DNA of 64,000 nucleotides from CAJCJE01 sp035948315 (GCA_035948315.1 DASZJG010000073.1:129223-193222), one strand, 5' to 3'; numbered from the stretch's first letter, positions 32,533 through 41,657 are shown. The notes: a model not told the origin generated them from the letters alone. Translations and numbers: made by a program.

Positions 32533-33566
32533 CGCGTTGCCAGGCGCCTGCCGGCCATCATCGCGCCGAGCAGGGCGACGTTGCCGACCGTGATCAACAG
32601 CTCGGGCGCGCCGATGCCCGGATCGAGCAGCACGGTGAACGCGCACGCCTGGTGGAGCAGGAAACCGCAGGCCAGCAGCCGGAACCGGCCGGTGCGCAGC
32701 GACGCGAGCAGCGAGGAGCGCAACCGGCGACGCAGGTAGCGGGACAGCGGGCGCAGCTTGGTGACCAGCAGCGTCGCCCACGCGCCCAGGACGACGCCGA
32801 GCACCACCAGCCGGGGCACCCAGCCGCTGCCGACCGTGCCGGCCACGATCAGCGCGGCGAACCCGGTGATCACCGCGAGCATCAGGCCGTACTTGACCAG
32901 CGAGCCCAGCACGGTCGCCACGATGTTGCGGTGGAACACGTCTTCCTGCGGGCTGAGCGCGGCGGCGGTGCGGAAACCGCGCATGGCCCGGACGAAGCGG
33001 CCCCTGCGCAGTTCGAGGCCGGAGAGGTTCGAGGTGGCGAACGCGTGCTGCGGGTCGATGCCCAGCGCCGTGCGGTAGTAGTCCTCGGCGCGGGAGTAGT
33101 CGTGCGCGTCGCTGTAGAGCAGGCCCAGCAGCACGTACGGATCGGCCGATTCGGGCGCGAGTTCGACCGCCCGGTTCGCGCAGCCCAGCGCCTCGCCGCG
33201 CCGCCCGGTCATGCCGCGCAGCACGAGGCCGAGGGTGTAGTGGCTGGTCCAGAGGGTCGGTGCCAGCCGGACGAACTCCTGCGCGGCGGCAGCAGCCTCG
33301 TCGTGCCGGCCGAGTTGGCGCAGCGCCATGCTGCGGTGCTGCCAGGCGGTGAGCCGGTGCGGGTCGACGGCCAGCGCTTTCAGGCTGCTGTCCAGGGCTT
33401 CCGCCGCGCGGTTGAGTTGCAGGTTCGCGGAGGCGAGCAGGGTGAGCGCGGTCGCGTCCTGCGGGGAGTCGGCCAGATGCCGGTTGAGGATGGTGATCGC
33501 GTCGTCGGCCCGGTTCACGTCGAGCAGGTGCCGCGCCCGACCGATCGGCGTGTCCGTCGCCGTCAC
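32529..33566 (-). CDS. TPR-repeat membrane protein
   Basis: A 345-residue protein. About residues 1-220 are tetratricopeptide repeats (LLDVNRADDAITILNRHLAD, then LNRAAEALDSSLKALAVDPH and AEDYYRTALGIDPQHAFA). From about 225 there are four hydrophobic segments, in pairs separated by a basic stretch (RPLSRYLRRRLRSS). The repeats would face the cytoplasm and bind a partner. GTG at 33566 overlaps the stop of the upstream AAA+ gene (GTGA), so the two proteins are made together and probably act together. The TAG stop at 32529 overlaps the convergent eis stop. No known system is recognised. Confidence 0.85.
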   Translation of the reverse strand: MTATDTPIGRARHLLDVNRADDAITILNRHLADSPQDATALTLLASANLQLNRAAEALDSSLKALAVDPHRLTAWQHRSMALRQLGRHDEAAAAAQEFVRLAPTLWTSHYTLGLVLRGMTGRRGEALGCANRAVELAPESADPYVLLGLLYSDAHDYSRAEDYYRTALGIDPQHAFATSNLSGLELRRGRFVRAMRGFRTAAALSPQEDVFHRNIVATVLGSLVKYGLMLAVITGFAALIVAGTVGSGWVPRLVVLGVVLGAWATLLVTKLRPLSRYLRRRLRSSLLASLRTGRFRLLACGFLLHQACAFTVLLDPGIGAPELLITVGNVALLGAMMAGRRLATR

Positions 33567-34804
33567 AGCAGACGTTCCCGCTTGAGATATTTGCGCAGGT
33601 CGTCGTAGGTGCCGTCGACGTTGCTGAACTCGACGACGTTGCGCGCGGTGTTCAGCCAGGCCCCGATGGACGGCCTGACCTCGTCGAGCGCGGCCAGCAT
33701 GTCGCGCATCTCGATCATGCGCGGCTTGCCGGTGGACACCGAGTCGAGCAGAGCGCCCTCGGCCGCGGTCTCGCAGATGTGCGCGAGGTCGGCGCCGGAG
33801 TAGCCGTGTGTGCGCTTGGCCAGTGCCTTGAGGTCGATGCCGGCGATCGGTCGCTCGCGCAGGTGGTAGCGCAGCACGCCCTCGCGAGCCGGCTCGTCCG
33901 GCGGGAGCACCAGCAGGGTCCGGTCGAACCTGCCGGGCCTGCGCAGCGCGCCGTCCACGTCCCACGGGTGGTTGGTCGCGGCGAGCACGAACACGCCCTC
34001 GTTGCTCTCCCGGACCCCGTCGAGTTCGGTGAGCAGCTGGTTGACCGCGCCGCGCATGGCACTGTTGCGGAGCTGGCTGCGCTTGTGGCCCAACGCGTCG
34101 ATCTCGTCCAGGAAGATCACGCACGGCGCGGCCTTGCGCGCGGTCGCGAACGCCTCGTGCAGGTTGCGCTCGGAGCTGCCGATCCACATCTCCAGCACGT
34201 CGTTGAGGCCGATCGCGATGAACTTCGCGCCCAGTTCGCCCGCGATCGCCCTGGCGATGAACGTCTTGCCGCAGCCGGGCGGGCCGTAGAGCAGCAGGCC
34301 GCCACGCAGGCTCTTGCCGTAGAGCTTGCGCAGTTCCGGGTTGTTCATCGGCGCGAGGAACGCGGCCTGCAGCCGCTTCTTCACCTCGACCATGCCGGCC
34401 ACGTCGGCCAGTCGCACGGCGGAGGACTCGACGTCGAAGGCGGGTTCGTCGCCCGGATCCTCGGCGTCCTCGTCGACGAAGCGGGGCGGGACGACGTCGG
34501 AGAGTTCGCGTTCCGCGCTGACCCAGTCGAACGGCGCCGACTCGGCGGGCTGCTCGGGCGCGGCGACGGGTTCGGGCTGTGAGGGCTGTGCGGGCGCGCC
34601 GCTGCCGACCGCGCGGGCCATCAGCGCGCGGGCGTCGGTCGAGCCGGGAGAACGCTGGAGCGCGGCCGCGATATGCCCGATCGCATCGTCGACGGCACCG
34701 TTGTCCAGCAACAACTCCGCGAGGTGCAGCCGGAGCGGGACATCGTCGGGCGTCGCCGCGACCGCGGCGCGCAAGCTGGCGATCAGCGGCGTATCCGGGC
34801 TCAC
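33563..34804 (-). CDS. AAA+ ATPase with N-terminal TPR-like segment
   Basis: A 413-residue protein. Residues 1-65 form TPR-like helices, about 70-130 a Pro/Glu/Asp-rich linker, and 140-400 a single classical AAA module: Walker A GPPGCGKT at 174-181, Walker B VIFLDE at 229-234, sensor 1 ATNHPWDVD, arginine finger segment RRPGRFD, and the small helical domain GYSGADLAHICE. The pore motif is MWIGSSE. It resembles FtsH/Cdc48-type AAA modules without protease. Such proteins unfold or extract other proteins. Start GTG at 34804 has no ribosome binding site but has TAACGT seven bases upstream, fitting leaderless transcription. It is coupled to the TPR membrane protein. Confidence 0.88.
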   Translation of the reverse strand: MSPDTPLIASLRAAVAATPDDVPLRLHLAELLLDNGAVDDAIGHIAAALQRSPGSTDARALMARAVGSGAPAQPSQPEPVAAPEQPAESAPFDWVSAERELSDVVPPRFVDEDAEDPGDEPAFDVESSAVRLADVAGMVEVKKRLQAAFLAPMNNPELRKLYGKSLRGGLLLYGPPGCGKTFIARAIAGELGAKFIAIGLNDVLEMWIGSSERNLHEAFATARKAAPCVIFLDEIDALGHKRSQLRNSAMRGAVNQLLTELDGVRESNEGVFVLAATNHPWDVDGALRRPGRFDRTLLVLPPDEPAREGVLRYHLRERPIAGIDLKALAKRTHGYSGADLAHICETAAEGALLDSVSTGKPRMIEMRDMLAALDEVRPSIGAWLNTARNVVEFSNVDGTYDDLRKYLKRERLL

Positions 34805-34811
34805 GGTCGCT

Positions 34812-34817
34812 ACGTTA
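34812..34817 (-). promoter_or_regulatory. -10 element for a leaderless transcript of the AAA+ gene
   Basis: On the minus strand TAACGT ends seven bases before the GTG start at 34804, the distance expected if transcription begins at the start codon itself. No Shine-Dalgarno sequence is present in between. No strong -35 is visible. Confidence 0.45.
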
Positions 34818-34940
34818 CGGCCTACGCGATCTCGCCTGCACCACACTTGGCGGAATCACAGCCTCGGCTCAACCACCGAGTTGCACACTAATGCTCGATA
34901 TAACCCTGAATCGAACACGTTGACGAACGTTCGCGCAGAG

Positions 34941-34952
34941 TGGTCTACTCCA
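34941..34952 (+). promoter_or_regulatory. DasR-like box upstream of GH84 gene
   Basis: TGGTCTACTCCA matches the dre core TGGTCTAGACCA at 10 of 12 positions and lies 18 bp before the ATG at 34970, just ahead of GGGAGG. It would allow repression in the absence of amino sugars. It is the weakest of the boxes, and chance cannot be excluded. Confidence 0.4.
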
Positions 34953-34969
34953 TTGACTCGGGAGGTCGC

Positions 34970-37900
34970 ATGCACCGTCGCAGGTTCGGCACCGTGTTCA
35001 CCGTCGTCGCGGCCGTGGGGCTGAGCATGCTCGGCGGCGCCTTACCGGCACAGGCGACACCAACACCCACACCGTCGCGAACACCGCTTCCCGCCGTGTA
35101 TCCGGTGCCGCGGTCGATGACCGCGCACGGACCGGGCGTGCTGTTGGGCAACGCGGTCGGCCTGGTCACCGGGCCGGCCAGTGATCCGGACGCGATCGCC
35201 GAGGTGCGCCAGGTCGTGGCCGGCGCCGGAGTGCGCACGATCGATCAGGTCGCCGACCCGACGACGCTGTCCCCTGGCGAGACCGCGATTTTCGTCGGCG
35301 GCGCCGATGAAAATCCGCCTGCCGGACCTGCCCTCGCCGCGCTGGGTGTCCCTGATGCGTCGGCCCTGGCCGCCGAGGGCTACGTGCTCGCGGACGGCAT
35401 CGCGAACGGACGACCGGTGCTCGTGCTGGACGGCAAGGACGCGACCGGCACCTACTACGCCGCGCAGACGCTGCGCCAACTCGTCGTCCGACACGGACCC
35501 CTCGCCACGGTGCCCGGGGTGCGGGTGCGCGACTGGCCGACCTACCCGATCCGCGGCGTCATCGAGGGCTTCTACGGCACGCCCTGGTCGGACGCGCAGC
35601 GGATGGACCAGTTCGACTTCTACGGCGCGCACAAGATGAACACCTACGTCTACTCACCCAAGAACGACCCGTACCTGCGCGACCAATGGCGCGACCCCTA
35701 CCCGGCCGCCCAACTCGCCGCGCTGAAGGCCCTTGTCGACCGCGCGGACGCCAATCACGTCACGTTCACCTACGCGCTCTCCCCCGGCCTGTCCGTCTGC
35801 TACAGTTCGGCCTCCGACGAGCAGGCGCTGGTGGCGAAGTTCCAGTCGCTGTGGGACATCGGCGTGCGCAGCTTCGCCATCCCGCTGGACGACATCAGCT
35901 ACACCACCTGGAACTGCACGGCCGACGCGACAAAGTTCGGCACCGGCGGAGCGGCGGCGGGCGCGGCCCAGTCCTACCTGCTCAACGAGGTCCAGAAGGA
36001 CTTCATCGCGACGCACCCCGGCTCGGCGCGACTGGAAATGGTGCCCACCGAATACGCCGACGTGGCCGCGAGCCCGTACAAGGACACGATCAAGGCGCAG
36101 CTGGACCCGGCGGTCGTGGTGGAGTGGACCGGCGTCGGCGTGATCGCGCCGGTCATCACGCCGGCGCAGGCGGCCGCGGCCAAGGCTGTCTACGGGCACG
36201 ACATCCTGGTCTGGGACAACTACCCGGTCAACGACTACGTGACCAACCGGCTGCTGCTCGGCCCGTACGTCGGCCGGAGCCCCGGGCTGACCGGATCGCT
36301 GATCGGCATCACCGCGAACCCGATGATCGAACCGGACGCGTCCAAGATCGCCCTGTTCAATGTCGCCGACTACACCTGGAATGATGCCGCGTACGACCCG
36401 AGCGCGTCCTGGCAGGCGAGCCTGCGCGAGTTCGCCGGATCGGATCCACAGGCCCGAGCGAGCCTGAACGCGTTCGCGGACCTGGAGTACTACTCGCAGA
36501 TCGATCCGACCCAGGCCCCCGCGCTGGCCGAGCGGATCGCGTCGTTCTGGTCCGCCTGGGAGTCCGGTGACCAGAACGCGGCAGGCCGACTCGACGGCTA
36601 TCTCCAGCTGATCCAGAACGTCCCGACCGTGCTGAGCACGAAACTGCCCAACGCGACCGAGTTCGCCGCCGAGACCCAGCCGTGGCTGGACTCGGCCGGC
36701 ACCTGGGGCCAGGCCGCGCGGGCCGCGCTCACGATGCTGAGCGACGAGCGCGCCGGCAACGGCGCGGCAGCCGCGGCCGACCGCGCGCAGGCCAAGGCAT
36801 TGATGGCCAAGGCAGGCGGCTTCACCTACGTCGGACTGAACGGCACGGTGAACGTGACCGTCGGCGACGGCGTGCTGGACGCGTTCATCGACGACGCGCT
36901 GACCGAGAACGAGCGCTGGCTCGGCCTGGCCGGCCGCCACGTCACCGCGATGACCTCGATGTCGCCGTACCAGAGCAACACGCCGGACAAGATGGTCGAC
37001 GGCGACGATGCGACCTACTTCTGGAGTTCCGCGCCGCCGAACCCGGGCGACTACGTCGGCGTCGATCTCGGTGCGGTGGAACCGATCTCGCACATCTCGA
37101 TCCACATGTCCAAGCCGACCAGCCCGGACGACTACATCCACTCGGGCGTGCTGGAGTACTCGTCGGACAACGCGAACTGGACGACGGTCGGCAGCTTCAG
37201 CAACACCACCGACATCGAGGCGGACGTCGCAGCCGGCACGCAGGCGCGGTTCGTCCGGTTCCGCGACACGCTGACGCAGGCGAACTGGGTGGTGGTCCGC
37301 GAGTTCACGGTGACCAGCCCGGCCACCGCGCCGCCCACCGTGACCGGCACTCCCGCGCCTGCCACGGGTTCCAGCGTGGCCGCCGCCGCGGACGGCGCAC
37401 CGGACACCAGCTACGTGGCGGCGAACGCGCCTGCCGCCGGTGACGCCCTGAATGTCGCGCTGCCCAAGGCGCGCCCGGTGCAGCGGGTGCTGGTCGTCGG
37501 CACCGGCTCGGCCACGGTCGCCGTGCATGACGCGAACGGCTGGCACGACATCGGCGCCCTCCGCCCCGGCTACACCGACCTGCCCGCCAACAACGCCACG
37601 ATCGACACGATCCGTCTACAGTGGACAGCAGGTGGTGCCGCGCCGAGCATCGCCGAGGTCATCCCCTGGTACGCCGACGTGCCCACCGCGACCATGACCC
37701 TGGCCGCACCGAGCGTCGACGTGCAGGTCGGCACCAGCGCGACGGTGAACGCCTACCTCACCGCGACCGAACCCGCAGACGTGCCCGGCCTGCTCAGCGC
37801 GTCGGCCCCGAGCGGCGTGACTGTCCGGCCCGCCGCGAGCGGGCTGATCCTGCCCAGGGGCAGCCAGCAGACGGACGCGCTGACCGTGCGCGGCACGACC

Positions 37901-38410
37901 CCGGGCAGCTACCAGGTGCCGATCACCTTCCGCGCCCCCGGCGCGACCGCCGTGACCGCCACGCTCACCGTGCGCGTGCACCCGGCGGTCAGCACGACCA
38001 ACGTCGCGCTGGCCGGCAACGGCACGGTGGCGACCGCGTCCAGCGTCGAGCAGAGCCTGCCGCAGTTCACCCCCGACCACGCCATCGACGGCGATCCCAC
38101 CACCCGCTGGTCGTCCAACTACACCGACGGCGAATGGCTCCAGCTGGCCTTCGCAACGCCGCAGACGATCGGCAAGGTCGTGCTCCAGTGGGAGGCCGCG
38201 CACGCCACCGCCTACCAGATCCAGACCTCGACCGACGGCCAGACCTGGACCACGGCGGCGACCGTGACCAACAGTCCGGGCGGCACCGAGACCGTCTGGC
38301 TGGACGCGCCGACCGCCGCGAAGTACCTGCGCATGCAGGGCGTCAGCCGGGCCACCCAATACGGTTACTCGATCTACGAGTTCCAGGCGTATCCGGTGGC
38401 CCAGGCGTAG
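34970..38410 (+). CDS. Secreted GH84 beta-N-acetylglucosaminidase with CBM32 domains
   Basis: A 1146-residue exported enzyme. After the signal peptide (about 1-28) come a GH20b-like N-terminal domain and the GH84 barrel: RGVIEGFYGTPWSDAQRMDQ, KMNTYVYSPKNDPY and the catalytic Asp pair in IPLDDISY. An alpha-helical domain follows, then an F5/8-type C (CBM32) domain near 640-790 (TPDKMVDGDDATYFWSS), an alpha-galactosidase-associated NEW3-like domain near 900-1000, and a second CBM32 at the end (DHAIDGDPTTRWSSNYTDGE). GH84 enzymes remove terminal GlcNAc by substrate-assisted catalysis. With the chitinase it fits GlcNAc scavenging. ATG at 34970 follows GGGAGG. Confidence 0.93.
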   Translation: MHRRRFGTVFTVVAAVGLSMLGGALPAQATPTPTPSRTPLPAVYPVPRSMTAHGPGVLLGNAVGLVTGPASDPDAIAEVRQVVAGAGVRTIDQVADPTTLSPGETAIFVGGADENPPAGPALAALGVPDASALAAEGYVLADGIANGRPVLVLDGKDATGTYYAAQTLRQLVVRHGPLATVPGVRVRDWPTYPIRGVIEGFYGTPWSDAQRMDQFDFYGAHKMNTYVYSPKNDPYLRDQWRDPYPAAQLAALKALVDRADANHVTFTYALSPGLSVCYSSASDEQALVAKFQSLWDIGVRSFAIPLDDISYTTWNCTADATKFGTGGAAAGAAQSYLLNEVQKDFIATHPGSARLEMVPTEYADVAASPYKDTIKAQLDPAVVVEWTGVGVIAPVITPAQAAAAKAVYGHDILVWDNYPVNDYVTNRLLLGPYVGRSPGLTGSLIGITANPMIEPDASKIALFNVADYTWNDAAYDPSASWQASLREFAGSDPQARASLNAFADLEYYSQIDPTQAPALAERIASFWSAWESGDQNAAGRLDGYLQLIQNVPTVLSTKLPNATEFAAETQPWLDSAGTWGQAARAALTMLSDERAGNGAAAAADRAQAKALMAKAGGFTYVGLNGTVNVTVGDGVLDAFIDDALTENERWLGLAGRHVTAMTSMSPYQSNTPDKMVDGDDATYFWSSAPPNPGDYVGVDLGAVEPISHISIHMSKPTSPDDYIHSGVLEYSSDNANWTTVGSFSNTTDIEADVAAGTQARFVRFRDTLTQANWVVVREFTVTSPATAPPTVTGTPAPATGSSVAAAADGAPDTSYVAANAPAAGDALNVALPKARPVQRVLVVGTGSATVAVHDANGWHDIGALRPGYTDLPANNATIDTIRLQWTAGGAAPSIAEVIPWYADVPTATMTLAAPSVDVQVGTSATVNAYLTATEPADVPGLLSASAPSGVTVRPAASGLILPRGSQQTDALTVRGTTPGSYQVPITFRAPGATAVTATLTVRVHPAVSTTNVALAGNGTVATASSVEQSLPQFTPDHAIDGDPTTRWSSNYTDGEWLQLAFATPQTIGKVVLQWEAAHATAYQIQTSTDGQTWTTAATVTNSPGGTETVWLDAPTAAKYLRMQGVSRATQYGYSIYEFQAYPVAQA

Positions 38411-38419
38411 CTTCGAGGT

Positions 38420-38719
38420 ATGGCAGGCAAGAACAAGGCGGCCAACCGGCTCGCCATGGCCGTTGTGGCCGGGCTGACCGTGGCCGCGGTCGTCACCGAA
38501 CTGCGGAAACCGCCCGAGGAACGCGAATGGCACGGCAAGATCGGCGGTTTCGTCCCCTATGACCTGCGCAAGCCCACCTTCGCCAAGGTGCGCGACCGGG
38601 TCTGGGACACCGACAACCCCAACCTGATCGTGCCGCACGCCTTCGGCATCGGCTGGACGCTCAACTTCGGCTCGGCCTACACAATGATCACTGCCCGACT
38701 CGCCAACCGGGCAGGCTGA
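38420..38719 (+). CDS. Small DUF5808-like protein with N-terminal membrane segment
   Basis: A 99-residue protein. A basic start is followed by one hydrophobic helix (about 9-27, RLAMAVVAGLTVAAVVTEL) and a conserved domain with FVPYDLRKPTFAKVRDRVWD and VPHAFGIGWTLNFG, which I recognise as the DUF5808 type. Function unknown. ATG at 38420 has only GAGGT directly adjacent, but TAGCTT lies six bases upstream, so it may be leaderless. It starts nine bases after the GH84 gene. An imperfect hairpin (38695-38727) covers its stop codon. Confidence 0.75.
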   Translation: MAGKNKAANRLAMAVVAGLTVAAVVTELRKPPEEREWHGKIGGFVPYDLRKPTFAKVRDRVWDTDNPNLIVPHAFGIGWTLNFGSAYTMITARLANRAG

Positions 38720-38741
38720 CGAGTCGGTAGCTCTCGGGCGA

Positions 38742-40070
38742 TCAGGCCGCGACGGCCCGGATGAGGCGGGTTTCGCCGGGGCGCAGGGTCGCGCTGTAGG
38801 TCCCGCTCACCGTGCCACCGGACTTTCCTGCCCACAGGTCGGTGACGGTGGCCTTGCCGCTGCCGATGCCGGCCGAGGTCAGCGACACCGACACGGTGGC
38901 CGATGCGGTGGTGCTCGTGTTGAACAACGCGATCACCACCGCGCCGGAACTCTCCTTCTTGGCGAACACCTGGCCGCTGCCGCTGTCCACGATGCGCTTG
39001 GCGGCGATGGCGTCCTGGTCGACGCCGAGCACGGCGTCATTGGTGAGCATGGCCAGGTCGGTCGCGTCGAGGTGGGTGAGGTCGGTGCCGAGCAGCAGCG
39101 GCGCGGACGCCATCGACCACAGGGTCAGCGCGGTGCGGCGCTGGTCGGTGGTGATGCCGTCGTTGCCGCCGTTGCCGATCTCCGTCGAGTCCAGATCGTT
39201 CCAGCCGCCCGGCGCGGCATAGGGCTGCCAGGACGCGGCCTGGTTGAACCGGCTGGACACGTGCGCGAAGTTGGTCAGCGGGTAGGAGGCGCCGCCCGAA
39301 CCGCAGTAGCACTCGATGTCGCCGCTGGTGCGCCAACTGTTCGCGGTCCGCGCCCAGGTTGTTGCGCTGCCGATGGCCAGGTTGTTGGACAGCGCGAAAT
39401 CGATCGCCCTGCCGCTGTTGCGCAGCGCCGAGGACCAGGCGGTGACGTCCGGGACGTCCGAGGTGCCGACGCCGTCGATCTTGAGATAGTCCACGCCCCA
39501 GGACGCGAACTGCTGCGCCCACGAGTTGACGAACGCCTGCGCGCCCGGCTTCGAGTAGTCGATGCCGTACATGTGCTTGCAGTTGTAGTTCTTCTCGCTG
39601 ACCGAGGTCTTCGCGATGTCCTTGGCGTGGTAGGCGGTTCCGGCGATCGGCGTGTTGGCCAGCACCGCGTTCTCGGCGATGCCGGGCGTGACGTAGAGGC
39701 CGAACTTGAGGCCGTCCGCGTGCACGTGGTCGGCGACCGCCTTGATGCCACCGGGGAACTTGCCGGTGTTGGCTACCCAGCGGCCGTTGCCGTCGACCTC
39801 GGGACCGGTGCCGTTGCAGGCCATCCAGAAGTCGTCCACGTTGACGTAGACGAAGCCGTGAGTGCTCAGTCCGCTGCTCTTCATCGCGTCGGCCTGTGCG
39901 TCGATCACCGCGGCGGTGGGGTTGTGCCGGACGAAACTCCAACTGCTCCAGCCCATCGCGGGCGTTCTGGCCACCCCGTTGTCCTCGGCCTGGGCGGGTT
40001 GCGCGACCGCGGCACCCACCAGGACCGACGCGAGCAGCGCCGCGAAAGCACTGACCCGTAAGCGATTCAT
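38742..40070 (-). CDS. Secreted GH27 alpha-galactosidase-type glycoside hydrolase
   Basis: A 442-residue exported enzyme. The signal peptide (about 1-29, ending AQPAQAED) leads directly into the GH27 barrel: RTPAMGWSSWSF, VYVNVDDFW, FGLYVTPG, the nucleophile Asp in VDYLKIDGVG and the acid/base Asp in SWRTSGDIECYC. A small antiparallel beta domain ends the protein (LWAGKSGGTVSGTY). The family removes alpha-galactose or beta-L-arabinopyranose. There is no additional binding module. ATG at 40070 follows GGAGGTCAGC. A near-perfect DasR-like palindrome lies 85-98 bp upstream. Confidence 0.93.
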   Translation of the reverse strand: MNRLRVSAFAALLASVLVGAAVAQPAQAEDNGVARTPAMGWSSWSFVRHNPTAAVIDAQADAMKSSGLSTHGFVYVNVDDFWMACNGTGPEVDGNGRWVANTGKFPGGIKAVADHVHADGLKFGLYVTPGIAENAVLANTPIAGTAYHAKDIAKTSVSEKNYNCKHMYGIDYSKPGAQAFVNSWAQQFASWGVDYLKIDGVGTSDVPDVTAWSSALRNSGRAIDFALSNNLAIGSATTWARTANSWRTSGDIECYCGSGGASYPLTNFAHVSSRFNQAASWQPYAAPGGWNDLDSTEIGNGGNDGITTDQRRTALTLWSMASAPLLLGTDLTHLDATDLAMLTNDAVLGVDQDAIAAKRIVDSGSGQVFAKKESSGAVVIALFNTSTTASATVSVSLTSAGIGSGKATVTDLWAGKSGGTVSGTYSATLRPGETRLIRAVAA

Positions 40071-40154
40071 GCTGACCTCCACTGGGTACGTCCAAGGATC
40101 GGACCAGTGCGCCAGCTGGTTCGTGAACTGTCTTGTTCGGGTTTGTTCGATTAT

Positions 40155-40168
40155 GTGGTCTACACCAC
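40155..40168 (-). promoter_or_regulatory. DasR-like palindrome upstream of GH27 gene
   Basis: GTGGTCTACACCAC is a near-perfect dyad whose core TGGTCTACACCA matches the dre core TGGTCTAGACCA at 11 of 12 positions. It lies between the divergent GH27 gene (start 40070) and the DUF1684 gene (start 40295) and could control either; repeated GAACAA on the minus strand lies between it and GH27. Confidence 0.6.
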
Positions 40169-40294
40169 GTGCCGAGCTCGGTCAACATTCACAGTTGTCC
40201 GACGAGGTCAACATCCGAGAAAAAGTCGTATTCTGGTCGGCTGCGCATCGCCATGATCGCAACGCCCCATCCGCAGCGGAACGGACGGACCCAC

Positions 40295-41095
40295 ATGACG
40301 ACAGGCGTCGAGGAGGCACTCGCCGAGCACTGGGCATGGTGGCGTGCCGAGCGCGAGGAGAGGTTGCGCCAACCGCACGGCTGGCTCAGTCTCACCGGGC
40401 TGCACTGGCTGACCGACGAACCCGGTACCTTCCCCGGCGTGCCCGGTTCGTGGCGCGCGTATCAGGGTCGGGCCGAGGTGACCGCGACCGCGTCGGAGCG
40501 ACTGGTCGTGCATGGCCGGGTGTTGAACGGCACCGACAGCATCACGGTGCCGGACGACGACGCGGCCACCTTCGCTGAGTTCGGCGAGGTGGCCGTCGAG
40601 GTGATCGTGCGCGGCGGCCGCTACGGCATCCGGGTCCGCGATCCGCATTCGCCGGTGCGTGAGGGCTTCACCGGCGTGCCGACCTTCCCACTGCGCGCGG
40701 ACTGGGTGATCACCGCGCACCTGCACCGGTATCCGACACCGAGAGACGTCCGGATCGACACCGCGCAGCAGGGCCTGACCGGCATCGAGTCCGCGATCGG
40801 CGAGCTGCGCTTCACCGCGGCGGGCGCCGAGCACTCGCTGGTCGCCTTCGCCGCCGACGACGGCATCACGGTCCTGTTCACCGACGCGACCAGCGGCCGG
40901 ACCACCTCGGCCTGGCGCGCGCTGTGGGCCGAGGTCACGCCTGGCGCCAACACCGTGCACCTGGACTTCAACCGGGCGGTGAACATGCCCAGCGCCTTCT
41001 CGGAGTACGGGACCTGCCCGAAACCACCCGCCGGCAACGCGTTGAGCGTCGCGGTGGAGGCGGGCGAGAAGATCCCGACCGGACCGCTGGGGTAA
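40295..41095 (+). CDS. DUF1684-domain protein
   Basis: A 266-residue cytoplasmic protein. The opening (WWRAEREERLRQPHGWLSLT, then GLHWLTDEPGTFP) and the end (LDFNRAVNMPSAFSEYGTCP) are the conserved blocks of DUF1684, a family of unknown activity common in actinobacteria and some eukaryotes. The start is uncertain: ATG at 40295 has a weak ribosome binding site, and ATG at 40253 is in frame. TATTCT at 40229-40234 could be the -10 element. It is convergent with the nitroreductase gene, with a 17-bp hairpin between them. Confidence 0.82.
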   Translation: MTTGVEEALAEHWAWWRAEREERLRQPHGWLSLTGLHWLTDEPGTFPGVPGSWRAYQGRAEVTATASERLVVHGRVLNGTDSITVPDDDAATFAEFGEVAVEVIVRGGRYGIRVRDPHSPVREGFTGVPTFPLRADWVITAHLHRYPTPRDVRIDTAQQGLTGIESAIGELRFTAAGAEHSLVAFAADDGITVLFTDATSGRTTSAWRALWAEVTPGANTVHLDFNRAVNMPSAFSEYGTCPKPPAGNALSVAVEAGEKIPTGPLG

Positions 41096-41097
41096 TG

Positions 41098-41140
41098 GCA
41101 ACGGCCGCCGCGCGGTACCAGGGCGCGCGGCGGCCGTTGC
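41098..41140. terminator. Perfect 17-bp bidirectional hairpin
   Basis: GCAACGGCCGCCGCGCG (41098-41114) pairs with its exact reverse complement at 41124-41140 around a 9-nt loop. It starts two bases after the DUF1684 stop and lies before the end of the convergent nitroreductase gene. No U-tract. Confidence 0.85.
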
Positions 41141-41156
41141 TCTCCCGCTCGCGCGG

Positions 41157-41630
41157 TCACTTCTGCTTGTCGATGTCGATCTTGAAGATCGGGTAGCCGG
41201 GCGCGATGCGCAGCAGTTCCTCGTCGGAAGCCTTGGCGTCGACCCCGTCGAAGAACACGCCGACCTCGAACTTCCAGCGCTTGAGGTAGGCCCGCAGGAT
41301 GGCAGGCTTGACCTCGTCCGGCAGCTCGGTCGGGGTGAACACCTCGGTCCGGCGGCCGACCCGCAGCTGGCCGGTGCCGGCGATGCGCAGGTTGCGCACC
41401 CACTGGGTCTGGCCGCGCGGCGCGACCAGGTACTTGGTGCCGTCGATGGTGAGCAGGTTGACCGGGGTGGAGCGCAGTTCGCCGCTCTTGCGACCCCGTA
41501 CGTAGAGCACCCGGCTGCCCAGCACGCTGATGCCCAGCTTGGTCAGGCTCGCGACCATGCGGTTGAAGACCTGCGTGCTGTTGCCGGCGCCGAGGTAGCG
41601 GTCGGGGTTGTTGATGTCCGCGTTGCCCAT
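41157..41630 (-). CDS. Deazaflavin-dependent (DDN-type) nitroreductase family protein
   Basis: A 157-residue split-barrel protein. The motifs LYVRGRKSGELRSTPVNLL and APRGQTQWVRNLRIAG are those of the DDN/F420H2-dependent quinone and nitro-reductase family; the first contacts the cofactor. The natural role is probably reduction of quinones or other electrophiles with deazaflavin F420. ATG at 41630 follows GGAGCAG. It is divergent from a TetR regulator with two copies of one palindrome between them, so it is very likely the target of that regulator. Confidence 0.9.
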   Translation of the reverse strand: MGNADINNPDRYLGAGNSTQVFNRMVASLTKLGISVLGSRVLYVRGRKSGELRSTPVNLLTIDGTKYLVAPRGQTQWVRNLRIAGTGQLRVGRRTEVFTPTELPDEVKPAILRAYLKRWKFEVGVFFDGVDAKASDEELLRIAPGYPIFKIDIDKQK

Positions 41631-41657
41631 GATCTGCTCCTTGTTCCGAGTCTTTGG

